From: Haloplanus sp.
GTDB taxonomy: Archaea; Halobacteriota; Halobacteria; Halobacteriales; Haloferacaceae
NCBI RefSeq assembly: GCF_028275055.1
Contig: NZ_JAQCNJ010000038.1
Location: forward strand, 1-44,924
DNA: 44,924 nt
Direction of reading: 5' to 3'
A program made the position numbers and the translations under genes. This document shows, one piece after another, positions 16,529-25,053 of this stretch. Under the pieces are notes generated by a model. That model worked only from the letters and a program-made list of their open reading frames with translations. It was not told the DNA's origin and did not search any database. How positions within the stretch are numbered: position 1 is the stretch's first letter; every line of letters starts with the position of its first letter.

Positions 16529-17502
16529 CAGCGATCACCGTAGTCGATCCGCGGGTCGAGGATCGTGTACGCCACGTCCTGGATGAGGTTGCCAACGACC
16601 GAGACGAACGTGAAGATGAGCGTCGTCCCGAGCACCAGCGACGTGTCCTGTGCGATGATGGCGTTGTACGACAACTGTCCCAGCCCGGGAATACCGAACA
16701 CCACTTCGACGAGATACGACGCCGCGAGAAAGATGCCGAGGATGTCGCCGACGAGAATCGTCATCAGCGGCACCGCGGCCGGTCGCAGGATATGCCGAGT
16801 GAGGATGCGGTAGCCGTCCGCACCTTTGGCCCGGGCCGTCTTGACGAACTCGGCCTCAACGTACTCCAACGCCTCCGCCCGGGAGTAGCGCATGATGCCC
16901 GCGATGGTCCCCGTCACCAGAACGACGACGGGGAGAACGAGTTGCTGGACCATGCCGAGGCCGAAGATGGGAACGTCCGAGTCGAAGACCACGGGGAACC
17001 AGCCGAGTTGAACCCCGAACACCAACAGGAGGATGATGCCGAACCAGAAGTTCGGGATGGCGTACCCGAAAAAGGCGAAAAAGGTCGCGGCGTAGTCGGT
17101 CTTCGTGTACTGATGGGTCGCCGAGTAGAGACCGATCGACAATCCCAACAGGATCGAGAGAATCGTTGTGGGTATAGAGTAGATAGCGGTGTACGGGAGT
17201 GCGCTCGCGATGGCGTCGGTGACAGACTGGGATCGACTCTGTGACCAGCCCCAGTTGAGCGTCGCCATGTTGATCATATACTCGCGGTAACGGTCCCACG
17301 GCGAGCGGTCGAGGCCGCGCCGTGCCTCGAATGCCTCCTCGGCGGCTTCCGCGGACCCACCGCTTGCCGCCGCCTGGAACTGCATCTGTTCGGCCGCGGG
17401 ATTCGGCGTGATCGCGAGCAGTCCCCACGTGATCGAGAGGATCAGAAACGTGGCGACGACGGCCCACGCGACCCGCCGAACCACGTACCAGCGCATGCTC
17501 AC
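16528..17502 (-). CDS. Peptide/nickel-type ABC transporter permease (DppB/OppB-like)
   Basis: 324-residue permease with the DppB layout: an N-terminal helix after R-W-Y-V-V-R-R, a ~80-residue outer loop (G-L-D-R-S-P-W-D-R-Y ... N-W-G-W-S), five more helices, and the EAA-type loop (T-A-R-A-K-G-A-D-G-Y-R-I-L-T-R-H-I-L-R). The frame opens with GTG at 17502; an ATG two codons later (17496) is an equally good start. It lies 25 bases after the binding-protein gene, so it is probably on the same transcript. Confidence 0.91.
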   Translation of the reverse strand: MSMRWYVVRRVAWAVVATFLILSITWGLLAITPNPAAEQMQFQAAASGGSAEAAEEAFEARRGLDRSPWDRYREYMINMATLNWGWSQSRSQSVTDAIASALPYTAIYSIPTTILSILLGLSIGLYSATHQYTKTDYAATFFAFFGYAIPNFWFGIILLLVFGVQLGWFPVVFDSDVPIFGLGMVQQLVLPVVVLVTGTIAGIMRYSRAEALEYVEAEFVKTARAKGADGYRILTRHILRPAAVPLMTILVGDILGIFLAASYLVEVVFGIPGLGQLSYNAIIAQDTSLVLGTTLIFTFVSVVGNLIQDVAYTILDPRIDYGDR

Positions 17503-17527
17503 CGGTTGGATCGACCCCCAGTGGCGC

Positions 17528-19390
17528 TCACCTGAAGTACCATGTCTGAGAATCCCATCCGGCGTTGAATTTTTGATCGTAGCCTTGCACGTCGGTGGCG
17601 TACCCCGTCACGCTCGACGGCATCGCAAGAAAGCTGAAGGGTTGTTCCTCGCTGATGAGACCGAACGCCTCGCCGAACAGTTCGCGGCGACGGCTCTCGT
17701 CGGTCGTCGCCGTCGCCTCCTCGTACAACGCCCCGATGTCCTCGTCCGGGTAGTAGCCGTAGTAGTTGATGCCGCCACGCTGCTCGAAAAAGCCCTTACT
17801 GGACGCGGGCGTGAACGGATAGGTGTTGAACTGGAGGTTGACCGACATGTCCCACGGCTCGGCACTCGTGGCCACGTCCCGCGGTCCGCCGTTGAACGTG
17901 CCGGCGGTCCACTCCGGGTCGGCTCCGTCTGGCGCGGAAGTTTGGACGTAATTGCTTTGGAACGTTGACGACGACACCGCTTGGGGCTGGACCGCGATGC
18001 CAGCGTTCTCGTCAAACTCACGGGCGATAAACTCGGCCATGGTGCCTTCGGTCGGCTGGCCGGAGTCGTAGTAAATCGAGAGTGTCACCTGTTCGCCCGC
18101 TCCGTTGACGAGTCGGTCTCCATCGTACGCGTACTCGGTGTCCGAGAGCGCGGATTCGAGACGCGACCGGGTTTTTTCAGGGCCGTACCGGTCGCCAACA
18201 CCGAACTCGGTCACCCTGCTGTCGTCGTACCAGTCGGACCATCTCGGCTGCATTGTCTGAGCCACCTGCCCGTAGCCACGCAGAATGTTTTCTACAATGG
18301 TTTCTTTATCGACGGCGAACGCGAGTGCCTGTCGCACCGTCTTCGACCGGAATGGCGTCCATCCGTTCGCCCGCATGTTGTAGACGATGTTGCGGACGAA
18401 CGGCTGGGGTGTGACGTTGACATCGACGTTTGACAGGTTCTCGAACCGAGTGGCTTTGTCCGGTGGGATGCCGGCTGCGTCCACCTCTCCCGACTCTAAC
18501 GCGCCGAGGCGGGTGCTCTCCTCTTTGATGACCCGGGTCGTACTCTGGCTGAAGTACGGCGCGTTCCTGAACCGTTCGGGCACGGCATCGACCTCGGTCA
18601 GGTAGTAGTCCTCGTTCCGGGTGATCGTGTACCGCGCGGATCGTTCCCAGGTTTCGTACGTGTACGGACCGAGGTTACCCGTATAGGCCAGCGTATTGAG
18701 TTCCTCGTCCTGTTTCAGTCCCTCGGTGTCCTTGTTCGGGACGTACTTTTCCAGAATCCCCTTGGGGATGCACTGTTGTCGCCAGAGCACCGGTTTGAAC
18801 GGGAACGCGGGGTCGACCTCGAACAACCGAATCTCGAAGGTCCGGGTCCCCGTCTGTTCGACCGGGATGGGTTCGCGTTCCCCCGACTCGGGATTCACAC
18901 GGAACCAGTCGCCCGAGTTGGGGTAGCCGCTCCAGTTTGGCTGGGCTTGGAACACGTTCTTGATCATGTAAACCCAGTCCTCGGCCGTCATCTGGCCGTA
19001 GCCGGCACCCCACTCCAGGTTCTCCCGGAGCTGAATCTCGTAGACACGGCCGTCGTCTGTTTCGTAGTCGGCCCACAGGGGGAATATTTCTCGGTTCGGC
19101 TTGACCGCCCACGTCCCGTCGAGCGTGGCGGTGATGTACGATCCGGACGTGGAGTCGGCAATAGTCAGCCAGTTGAGCGACTGTGCATCGACGCTGGACG
19201 CCGAGACGTACTGTCCTTGAACGTCCGGCATCGTCGTCGCTTCCATCGATGTCGTCGTTCCCGCCGACGTCGATCCATCGCCACCACCGCTACCGCCACC
19301 GCCACCACACCCCGCGAGCCCCGCAACTCCCGCCGTGCCGAGGAGTTTCAAGAGATCACGACGGCCTCGGATTCCCGTCGTATCAGACAT
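17528..19390 (-). CDS. ABC transporter substrate-binding lipoprotein, family 5 (peptide/nickel type)
   Basis: 620-residue extracytoplasmic binding protein feeding the permeases just downstream. The N-terminus is a Tat lipoprotein signal: twin Arg (R-G-R-R-D-L-L-K-L-L), a hydrophobic stretch, and lipobox L-A-G-C at about residue 28, followed by a Gly/Ser/Thr-rich linker. The mature part has the family-5 features, including L-R-E-N-L-E-W and F-A-V-D-K-E-T-I-V-E-N-I. The substrate (peptides, nickel or sugar oligomers) cannot be told from sequence. ATG 19390 is chosen over upstream in-frame ATGs because it places the twin Arg at the right position. Confidence 0.91.
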   Translation of the reverse strand: MSDTTGIRGRRDLLKLLGTAGVAGLAGCGGGGGSGGGDGSTSAGTTTSMEATTMPDVQGQYVSASSVDAQSLNWLTIADSTSGSYITATLDGTWAVKPNREIFPLWADYETDDGRVYEIQLRENLEWGAGYGQMTAEDWVYMIKNVFQAQPNWSGYPNSGDWFRVNPESGEREPIPVEQTGTRTFEIRLFEVDPAFPFKPVLWRQQCIPKGILEKYVPNKDTEGLKQDEELNTLAYTGNLGPYTYETWERSARYTITRNEDYYLTEVDAVPERFRNAPYFSQSTTRVIKEESTRLGALESGEVDAAGIPPDKATRFENLSNVDVNVTPQPFVRNIVYNMRANGWTPFRSKTVRQALAFAVDKETIVENILRGYGQVAQTMQPRWSDWYDDSRVTEFGVGDRYGPEKTRSRLESALSDTEYAYDGDRLVNGAGEQVTLSIYYDSGQPTEGTMAEFIAREFDENAGIAVQPQAVSSSTFQSNYVQTSAPDGADPEWTAGTFNGGPRDVATSAEPWDMSVNLQFNTYPFTPASSKGFFEQRGGINYYGYYPDEDIGALYEEATATTDESRRRELFGEAFGLISEEQPFSFLAMPSSVTGYATDVQGYDQKFNAGWDSQTWYFR

Positions 19391-19411
19391 ACTCCGATGA
19401 TCGTTACCAGA

Positions 19412-19423
19412 CGGCATATGCAT
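19412..19423 (-). promoter_or_regulatory. Promoter of the ABC importer operon
   Basis: A TATA-like GATGCATATGCC lies 22-33 bases before the binding-protein ATG on the minus strand. A second A+T-rich candidate (TATTAGTTAACC) lies about 25 bases further upstream. Confidence 0.4.
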
Positions 19424-19494
19424 CCAAAACATCGGGGTTAACTAATACCCATCGGTCAGCACGACGGATCGGCAGACACCGCTACGATGCGGGT

Positions 19495-20061
19495 TCAGCC
19501 GTCGCCCTGCGGGTCGGTAACGACGACCTGGCCGTTCTCGACGGTGACGTTGATGAGCGTTTTGACGTTGTAGTCGGCGTCGTCGAGTTCGTTCGATCCA
19601 GCCTTTTTGATGACGGCGACGACATCGGCGACGTTCGCGCCGATATGTTTTAACGAGTCGAGGATGGCCCGCATCGTCCCGCCGGTCGACAACACGTCGT
19701 CGAGAACGAGTACCGTATCGCCGGCCTCTACGTCGTTGATGTACATCTCGTTCTCAGAGTAGCCGGTCTGTGCCGACAACGACACCTCCCCGTCGAGGCC
19801 GTACCGTCGCTTCCGGATGACGACCAGCGGAACGTCGGTCATCAACGAAACCGCGGTGGAGATGTGAATGCCCATCGCCGCGGGGGTAACGATCTTATCC
19901 ACGTCCTCCAGATCCGCCTTGCGGATGATCTTGATCGTGATCTCACGGAGGAGTTCCGGGCGGAGCATCGGCACCCCGTCGCTGACGGGATGGACGAAGT
20001 ACTGATACTCGCCTTTCTCGATGATCGGCGCGTCGAGAAGCGACTGCCGCAACTGATCCAT
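19495..20061 (-). CDS. hpt: Hypoxanthine/guanine phosphoribosyltransferase (archaeal HGPRTase)
   Basis: Purine salvage enzyme that joins hypoxanthine or guanine to PRPP. The 188-residue protein has the PRPP-binding motif [13 protein letters not shown] (around residues 120-132) and the archaeal type N-terminus with I-I-E-K-G-E-Y and [11 protein letters not shown]. Overall it is APRT-like in architecture, as is usual for the archaeal family. The frame is open far upstream through the neighbouring gene; ATG 20061 is chosen for the conserved N-terminus and the TATA box 20-29 bases before it. Confidence 0.9.
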   Translation of the reverse strand: MDQLRQSLLDAPIIEKGEYQYFVHPVSDGVPMLRPELLREITIKIIRKADLEDVDKIVTPAAMGIHISTAVSLMTDVPLVVIRKRRYGLDGEVSLSAQTGYSENEMYINDVEAGDTVLVLDDVLSTGGTMRAILDSLKHIGANVADVVAVIKKAGSNELDDADYNVKTLINVTVENGQVVVTDPQGDG

Positions 20062-20080
20062 GCGGCTTGTACCGAGCCTC

Positions 20081-20090
20081 GGTGATAAAA
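20081..20090 (-). promoter_or_regulatory. hpt promoter (TATA)
   Basis: TTTTATCACC on the minus strand, 20-29 bases upstream of the hpt ATG, within the 44 bases after the carotenoid oxygenase stop. It gives hpt its own leaderless promoter. Confidence 0.5.
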
Positions 20091-20105
20091 CCTGGCGGTC
20101 CATGA

Positions 20106-21533
20106 TCAGGCCATCGACCGGCCGGGATCGGTCTCGCCGTAAAACTGTCCGTGAAACCCGTACGGGAGCCTGTGTGGAAGGGGCGCACGCGCCAGTTCGG
20201 TCAGCGTCCCGGCGTCGAGACAACACACCACCGACCGGTCGCCCCGGGCATCGAGGGCCAGCGACAGCAGAACGCCGTCGTCCTCGGCCGACGGCGACGG
20301 CGACGGGACAAAGAGCGGCTCGCCGGGGTGGAGTCCGACGGCCGACCACCGTCGCGTCGTCGCCGCCTCGACATCGACTTTCGCCACGGCCGTCGGGAGG
20401 CTTCCCCGGTCCGTGGCCGCCAGATACGCATAACGGTACGGGCGGCCGTTGTACCGGCGGTAGTGGATCGTCGGGAACTCGACCGGGCCGCGGTGGAGCG
20501 TCTCGCGGGTTGCCCGGCCCCCGTCGAGCGGGAGACGGAACCGGACGAAATCGCCCTGTGGAAGGTCGGGGTCGTCCTGCCGGAGGTTCGACACGGTCAG
20601 CGCGGTGACCGCACGCTCGTTCCCGAAGGCGACACAATCGACGACGACGGCGTCGTCGTCCTCGTATGCGTTGGCGAGGTGGAAAATAAAGAATGGGTCG
20701 GCAGGAACGGCGGCGACCGCCTCGCCCGTCTGCCGGTCGAGAACGTGGAACCGCGCCGGGGCGTCCCGACGCCGGAATTCGTCGAGAAAGGTGCCACCCC
20801 GGAGCGTCGTGAGCGCCAGCCGTCGGAAGTCGACGCCGAACGGCGCGGCGGGGATAACGGCGTACCGGTCCGTCAGCCCGAACGCGTGAATGTACGGCGG
20901 GTGGCCGTCGAAGACGAGTCGAGTGACCGACTCCGGATCACCGTCACCGGGTCGACGAAACAGCGTGTACGAGGACCGACGGCCGAAACTCGCACCCAGT
21001 CCCCACTGGACGTCGTCGACGACGTGGGTGTGGCCAAGCGTCACATCGCAGTCGAGACCGCCGGTGAGGTCGCGCCGACCCGTCGTTTCCAGCGTTTCCG
21101 GGTCGATTTCGATCCCGACCGGACTCTCGGTGACGGCGTACAGTGTGCCATCGAGGTCGACGACGCCGATCGATGGGTTGTCCTGAAAATCGCCGTCGAC
21201 CGCCCGTCTGAGTCGGGAAAGCGCCGAGCCGTCGGCAGGGGTCCCGGGAAGGGCGCGCCGAATTCGGCCCTCCTCGCGGGCGGCGCGGAAGTCGTCGCTC
21301 CTGACAAACCGGTTCGTATACCGGGCCGTTCCGTCCGCGATACGGATCCGGCGAAGCATCGCCAACGCGTCGAACCAGTGGCCGAGGTCGGTGTCGCCCA
21401 CCTCGAACTCCCCGGGGCCGTTGACGACGAGACTCCCGTCGAGCCACGACGGAAACGATCCCGCGACGTCGAGTGCAACGTCGTGGACCTCCTCGCGTTG
21501 CGTGTGAAACCCCGTCCGCCAAGTGTTTGCCAT
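20106..21533 (-). CDS. Carotenoid oxygenase family protein (carotenoid cleavage dioxygenase)
   Basis: 475-residue member of the RPE65/carotenoid cleavage family of seven-bladed propellers with an iron held by four histidines. Candidate ligands lie in the expected contexts: L-G-H-T-H (blade 2), [15 protein letters not shown] and the C-terminal G-F-H-G-Q-F-Y. No signal peptide is seen. Likely role: cleaving a C40 or C50 carotenoid to an apocarotenal, possibly retinal for rhodopsins, though haloarchaea also have an unrelated Brp/Blh enzyme. ATG 21533 lies 24-33 bases after a TATA-like element; an ATG nine codons upstream is less likely. Confidence 0.87.
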   Translation of the reverse strand: MANTWRTGFHTQREEVHDVALDVAGSFPSWLDGSLVVNGPGEFEVGDTDLGHWFDALAMLRRIRIADGTARYTNRFVRSDDFRAAREEGRIRRALPGTPADGSALSRLRRAVDGDFQDNPSIGVVDLDGTLYAVTESPVGIEIDPETLETTGRRDLTGGLDCDVTLGHTHVVDDVQWGLGASFGRRSSYTLFRRPGDGDPESVTRLVFDGHPPYIHAFGLTDRYAVIPAAPFGVDFRRLALTTLRGGTFLDEFRRRDAPARFHVLDRQTGEAVAAVPADPFFIFHLANAYEDDDAVVVDCVAFGNERAVTALTVSNLRQDDPDLPQGDFVRFRLPLDGGRATRETLHRGPVEFPTIHYRRYNGRPYRYAYLAATDRGSLPTAVAKVDVEAATTRRWSAVGLHPGEPLFVPSPSPSAEDDGVLLSLALDARGDRSVVCCLDAGTLTELARAPLPHRLPYGFHGQFYGETDPGRSMA

Positions 21534-21556
21534 AGTGTCGTTCACGCGCGGGAGCG

Positions 21557-21566
21557 ACAAATAGCA
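21557..21566 (-). promoter_or_regulatory. Carotenoid oxygenase promoter (TATA-like)
   Basis: GCTATTTGTC on the minus strand, 24-33 bases before ATG 21533, in the gap after the antiporter operon. Confidence 0.35.
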
Positions 21567-21592
21567 TCAGCCTCGGCCTCGGGCCGGCGGCA

Positions 21593-23341
21593 TCAGACAA
21601 CGCCGAGCCACGCCAACACACCGCCAAGAACGACCATGAGGATGAAGATGCTGCCGCCGATGTTGGCGCGAAAGCGGTCGAGTGGCGCCGGATCGGCACG
21701 CGCGGCGGCTCCGCGGTCGGCGAGTGCAACGGCGGCGCGGTCAACGGCCGCATACGTCTCGGTGACACCGTGGACGAGCGCCCGCGCCCCGTAGAAGACA
21801 AGCGGGTTGTATCCCGCATCAACGTCGGGGACACGGCCGACCTTCGACAACGGTGTTTTCAACGCCGCGAAGCCGACGACACCCGCCGCGGCGAGAACGA
21901 GTCCCTCTGCGATGTGGGGGACGGTGTAGGTGGTGTAAACGCGGCCGACGACGCTGCCGTCGGTCACGTCGAAGGGAAGCAGCCCGAACAACGCCCCGTC
22001 GAAGACGCCGTAGGCGACACACAGCCCCGCCACGACCAGCATCGGAATCCGCTGTGCCCGCGGCGCCGGCGTCACCTCGTCGCCCTCGTACGGCCCGTGG
22101 AGAAAGGCGTAGTAGCCGAACTTGATGAACGACAGAAACGTCCCGACGCCACCGACCAGAAGGAGCAACTCGAGCGTGTAGAAGTCGCCGACGACGAGTG
22201 GTCCTTTCACGAACGTGTAGTGGCTGGCGGAGATGACGATCCCCTTGCTGACGAACCCGTTGAAGCCGGGGAACCCGGCGATTGAGAGGGCGGCGACGGT
22301 GAAGGCCCCGGCGGTGACGGGCATCTTCCGGGCGAGACCGCCGAGGTATTTCAGGTTCTCCTCGCCGGTGCTGTAGACGATCGCACCGGCGGTCATGAAC
22401 AGGAGGCTCTTGTACAGGATGTGGTTGAAGACGTGACCGAACGCGCCCGCCTGCGCAAGCGCGCCACCGATGCCCACGCCCGCGACCATGTAGCCGACCT
22501 GCGACTGGATGTGATAGGAGAGCAGGCGGCGCATGTCGTTCTGGAGAAGCGCCGCGCCGGCGCCGAAGATCGCCATCGCACCGCCCATGTAGGCGATCCA
22601 GAGGTGGCCGTCGGGGAACGCCCGATACATGCCGTAGACGCCGGTTTTGGTGGTGTAGACACAGAGAAAGACACTCGCCGCGATGTGTGGGCGCGGGTAG
22701 GTGTCGGGAAGCCATGCGTGCAGGCCAATAAAGCCCACGTTGACGCCGATACCGAGGGCGGCGAGGATCTGTGGAACCGTGCCGACGATTCCGTCGGCGG
22801 CGCTGAAAAGCACGGACCCGACGGCGGCGTAGTGCCACACGATTGCCGCAAGCAGGAGACTGCCCCCGATGCCGTGGAGCAGCGCATAGCGGAAACCGGC
22901 GCGTACGGCCTTTCCGCCGTAGTCCCAGACGAGGAGCGTACTCGTCACCGCCATCAGTTCCCACCAGACGATCAGCGTCAGCCAGTCGCCGGCGAAAACG
23001 GCCCCGAGGCTCGATCCGACGTAGGTGAGTGCGTATGCCGTCTGCTTGCTTTTCGCGCCGGTCGCCCACGAGTAGCCAACGGCTGCGGTACCGATAAACG
23101 CGAAGACGAGCCCGACGATCCACGAGAACGGGTCGACGTTGAAAAAGACGGCGTCGAAACCGAACAGCCGCCCGGTCAGGTGGGTGCCCTCCGGAACGAC
23201 CCAGATCCAGCCCGTCACGAGCGCCGTCGTTCCGCCCCCAAGCAGGTGTGCGAGGCGCCGTCGCTCGCCGGCGAGACCGGCCGCAAGCGCGGCGGCGAGA
23301 ACGACGACCCCCGGCGGGAGGGCGGTGAGCGGTCCCGTCAC
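21593..23341 (-). CDS. Mrp-type Na+/H+ antiporter, NuoL/M/N-like membrane subunit (third D-type copy)
   Basis: 582-residue proton-channel subunit of the complex I antiporter-like family, about 14 hydrophobic segments. Family residues are present: W-W-E-L-M in TM5, L-H-A-W-L-P-D in TM7/8, T-T-K-T-G-V-Y-G-M, and N-H-I-L-Y-K-S-L in the later half. The C-terminus carries an amphipathic stretch and one final helix. It starts with GTG at 23341, overlapping the previous stop as GTGA. Last gene of the operon, and the least like classical MrpD. Confidence 0.88.
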   Translation of the reverse strand: MTGPLTALPPGVVVLAAALAAGLAGERRRLAHLLGGGTTALVTGWIWVVPEGTHLTGRLFGFDAVFFNVDPFSWIVGLVFAFIGTAAVGYSWATGAKSKQTAYALTYVGSSLGAVFAGDWLTLIVWWELMAVTSTLLVWDYGGKAVRAGFRYALLHGIGGSLLLAAIVWHYAAVGSVLFSAADGIVGTVPQILAALGIGVNVGFIGLHAWLPDTYPRPHIAASVFLCVYTTKTGVYGMYRAFPDGHLWIAYMGGAMAIFGAGAALLQNDMRRLLSYHIQSQVGYMVAGVGIGGALAQAGAFGHVFNHILYKSLLFMTAGAIVYSTGEENLKYLGGLARKMPVTAGAFTVAALSIAGFPGFNGFVSKGIVISASHYTFVKGPLVVGDFYTLELLLLVGGVGTFLSFIKFGYYAFLHGPYEGDEVTPAPRAQRIPMLVVAGLCVAYGVFDGALFGLLPFDVTDGSVVGRVYTTYTVPHIAEGLVLAAAGVVGFAALKTPLSKVGRVPDVDAGYNPLVFYGARALVHGVTETYAAVDRAAVALADRGAAARADPAPLDRFRANIGGSIFILMVVLGGVLAWLGVV

Positions 23342-25053
23342 AGAACGCTCACCCCCGTCGCGCCCTCAACGATGAGGTCGACGAGGCGGAGAAACACCGC
23401 CGTCTCCGGAATCACGCCGATGAGGACCGCCCCGGTCATCGCCACGAGGATGGGGCCGAGCATGAACCACGTGCTCTCGCCGCCGAGCCACCCGCGACGC
23501 TCCCAGCCGTCGGCGGGTGGGCCACCGTGGTCGTCGTCGTGTTCGTCGTCGTGGCCGTGTTCGTCGTGCTTATCGTATCCGTGGTCGTCGTGGCCGTGGT
23601 CGCCGTGGTCGCCGTGCCCGCCATCGGTGACGGCGCCGGAGTCCGGCGTCGGCGTCTCGGGCAGGATCGACCGCGGCTCGCCGCCGAGGGGGAACTCGAC
23701 CAGCGGTTTGGCGTCGTGGTCGTCCTCCGCCTCGAAGAAGGCCTGGTAGAACACGGGCCAGAAGTACGCGATGTTGAGAATCCCCGAGAGCAACAGGACG
23801 ACGGCAAAGACGCTCTGTTCGGCGCTCACACTCCCGATGAGGAGGTACCACTTGCTGACAAAGCCGGCGACGAGCGGAATGCCGGCCATGCCCGCGGCGG
23901 CGACGCCAAAGGCGAGCATGGTCAGGGGCATCCGCTTGCCGATGCCGGCCATGTCGCTGATGTCGTCGGTGTGAGTCTCGACGTGGATGGCTCCGGCGGT
24001 AAAGAAGAGGGTGAGCTTCATAAACGCGTGTGCGGGGATGTGCAGGAGCCCCCCGACAACGGCGGTGGGATCGAGAATGGCGATACCGAGAACGATATAC
24101 GAGAGTTGGCTCACCGTCGAGAACGCCAGCCGACGCTTGAGATTGTCCTGTCGGAGCGCGATGACGCTTGCGAGGGTGAGCGTCGCGGCAGCGACGACAG
24201 CGAGCGGAAGCCCCAGTCCCAAGGCGCCGGTGAGGTCGACACCGTACACGTCGAGAACGACCCGCGCGATGCCGAACACCCCGCTTTTGACGACGGCGAC
24301 GGCGTGGAGCAGACCGGAGACGGGCGTCGGCGCAACCATCGCGTCCGGGAGCCACGAGTGAACGGGCATGAGCGCCGCCTTGACCCCGAACCCGCCGACC
24401 AGCAGGACGAACGCCGCCCGCGAGAGAACGGGGTCGGCGTCGACGAGGCCGGCGATGCCGCCAGCGGTGAAGGCCGTTGTGCCGGTCATCGCGGCGACCA
24501 GTACCGTCCCCGCGAGAACGGCGACGCCGCCGCCGAAGGTGTAGGCGAGATACTTCCGGCCGGCCGCCCGCGCCTCGGCCGTCTCGTCGTGGGTGACCAA
24601 TGGGTACGTGGCAACCGTCAGCAACTCGTAGAAGACGAACAAGGTGACGAGGTTGGCGGCGAAGGCAACGCCGAGCGCGGCGGCGACGCTTGCGGCAAAG
24701 GCGGCGAAGTACCGGGTCTGGTCGTTCTCGCCGAGCCCCCGCATGTACCCGATGCTGTAGAAGCTGGTGACCAGCCACAGCAGGCTGGCGACGGTCGCAA
24801 AGAGAAGACCGAGCGGGTCGGCCCGCAACGAGAGGTCGACGCCCGCGACGAGCGTCCCGAGGTGGGAGACACGAACCGTTCCGTCGAGGGCGGCGGGAAG
24901 CATGCTCGCCACGAGTGCGAACGCGCCGCCGGCCGCGAGAACGGTCCAGCCCTCGCGGACGTTGGGGCGGCGCCCGGAGGCGAGGATCGGTACTACGGCG
25001 GCCGCCGCGACGGCGACGGCCAGGGCCGGTCTGAGTGAGGCGATATCGGTCAT
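23338..25053 (-). CDS. Mrp-type Na+/H+ antiporter, NuoL/M/N-like membrane subunit (second D-type copy) with His/Asp-rich loop
   Basis: 571-residue proton-channel subunit. Core motifs are F-Y-E-L-L-T-V-A-T-Y-P (TM5 Glu), G-F-G-V-K-A-A-L-M-P-V-H-S-W-L-P-D-A (TM7 Lys and loop) and H-A-F-M-K-L-T-L-F-F. Between the last two helices is a cytosolic or external loop of about 70 residues (roughly 455-525) dominated by His, Asp and Gly, which could bind divalent metals. ATG 25053 overlaps the upstream stop as ATGA; the much longer frame upstream is antisense noise. Confidence 0.9.
   Translation of the reverse strand: MTDIASLRPALAVAVAAAAVVPILASGRRPNVREGWTVLAAGGAFALVASMLPAALDGTVRVSHLGTLVAGVDLSLRADPLGLLFATVASLLWLVTSFYSIGYMRGLGENDQTRYFAAFAASVAAALGVAFAANLVTLFVFYELLTVATYPLVTHDETAEARAAGRKYLAYTFGGGVAVLAGTVLVAAMTGTTAFTAGGIAGLVDADPVLSRAAFVLLVGGFGVKAALMPVHSWLPDAMVAPTPVSGLLHAVAVVKSGVFGIARVVLDVYGVDLTGALGLGLPLAVVAAATLTLASVIALRQDNLKRRLAFSTVSQLSYIVLGIAILDPTAVVGGLLHIPAHAFMKLTLFFTAGAIHVETHTDDISDMAGIGKRMPLTMLAFGVAAAGMAGIPLVAGFVSKWYLLIGSVSAEQSVFAVVLLLSGILNIAYFWPVFYQAFFEAEDDHDAKPLVEFPLGGEPRSILPETPTPDSGAVTDGGHGDHGDHGHDDHGYDKHDEHGHDDEHDDDHGGPPADGWERRGWLGGESTWFMLGPILVAMTGAVLIGVIPETAVFLRLVDLIVEGATGVSVL

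Noticed and set aside
23527..25038. 503-codon plus-strand frame with a poly-valine, membrane-like N-terminus
   Set aside because: The hydrophobic run is the reverse complement of the His/Asp-rich loop (GTC/GTG opposite GAC/CAC). It has no promoter and is antisense to an antiporter subunit.
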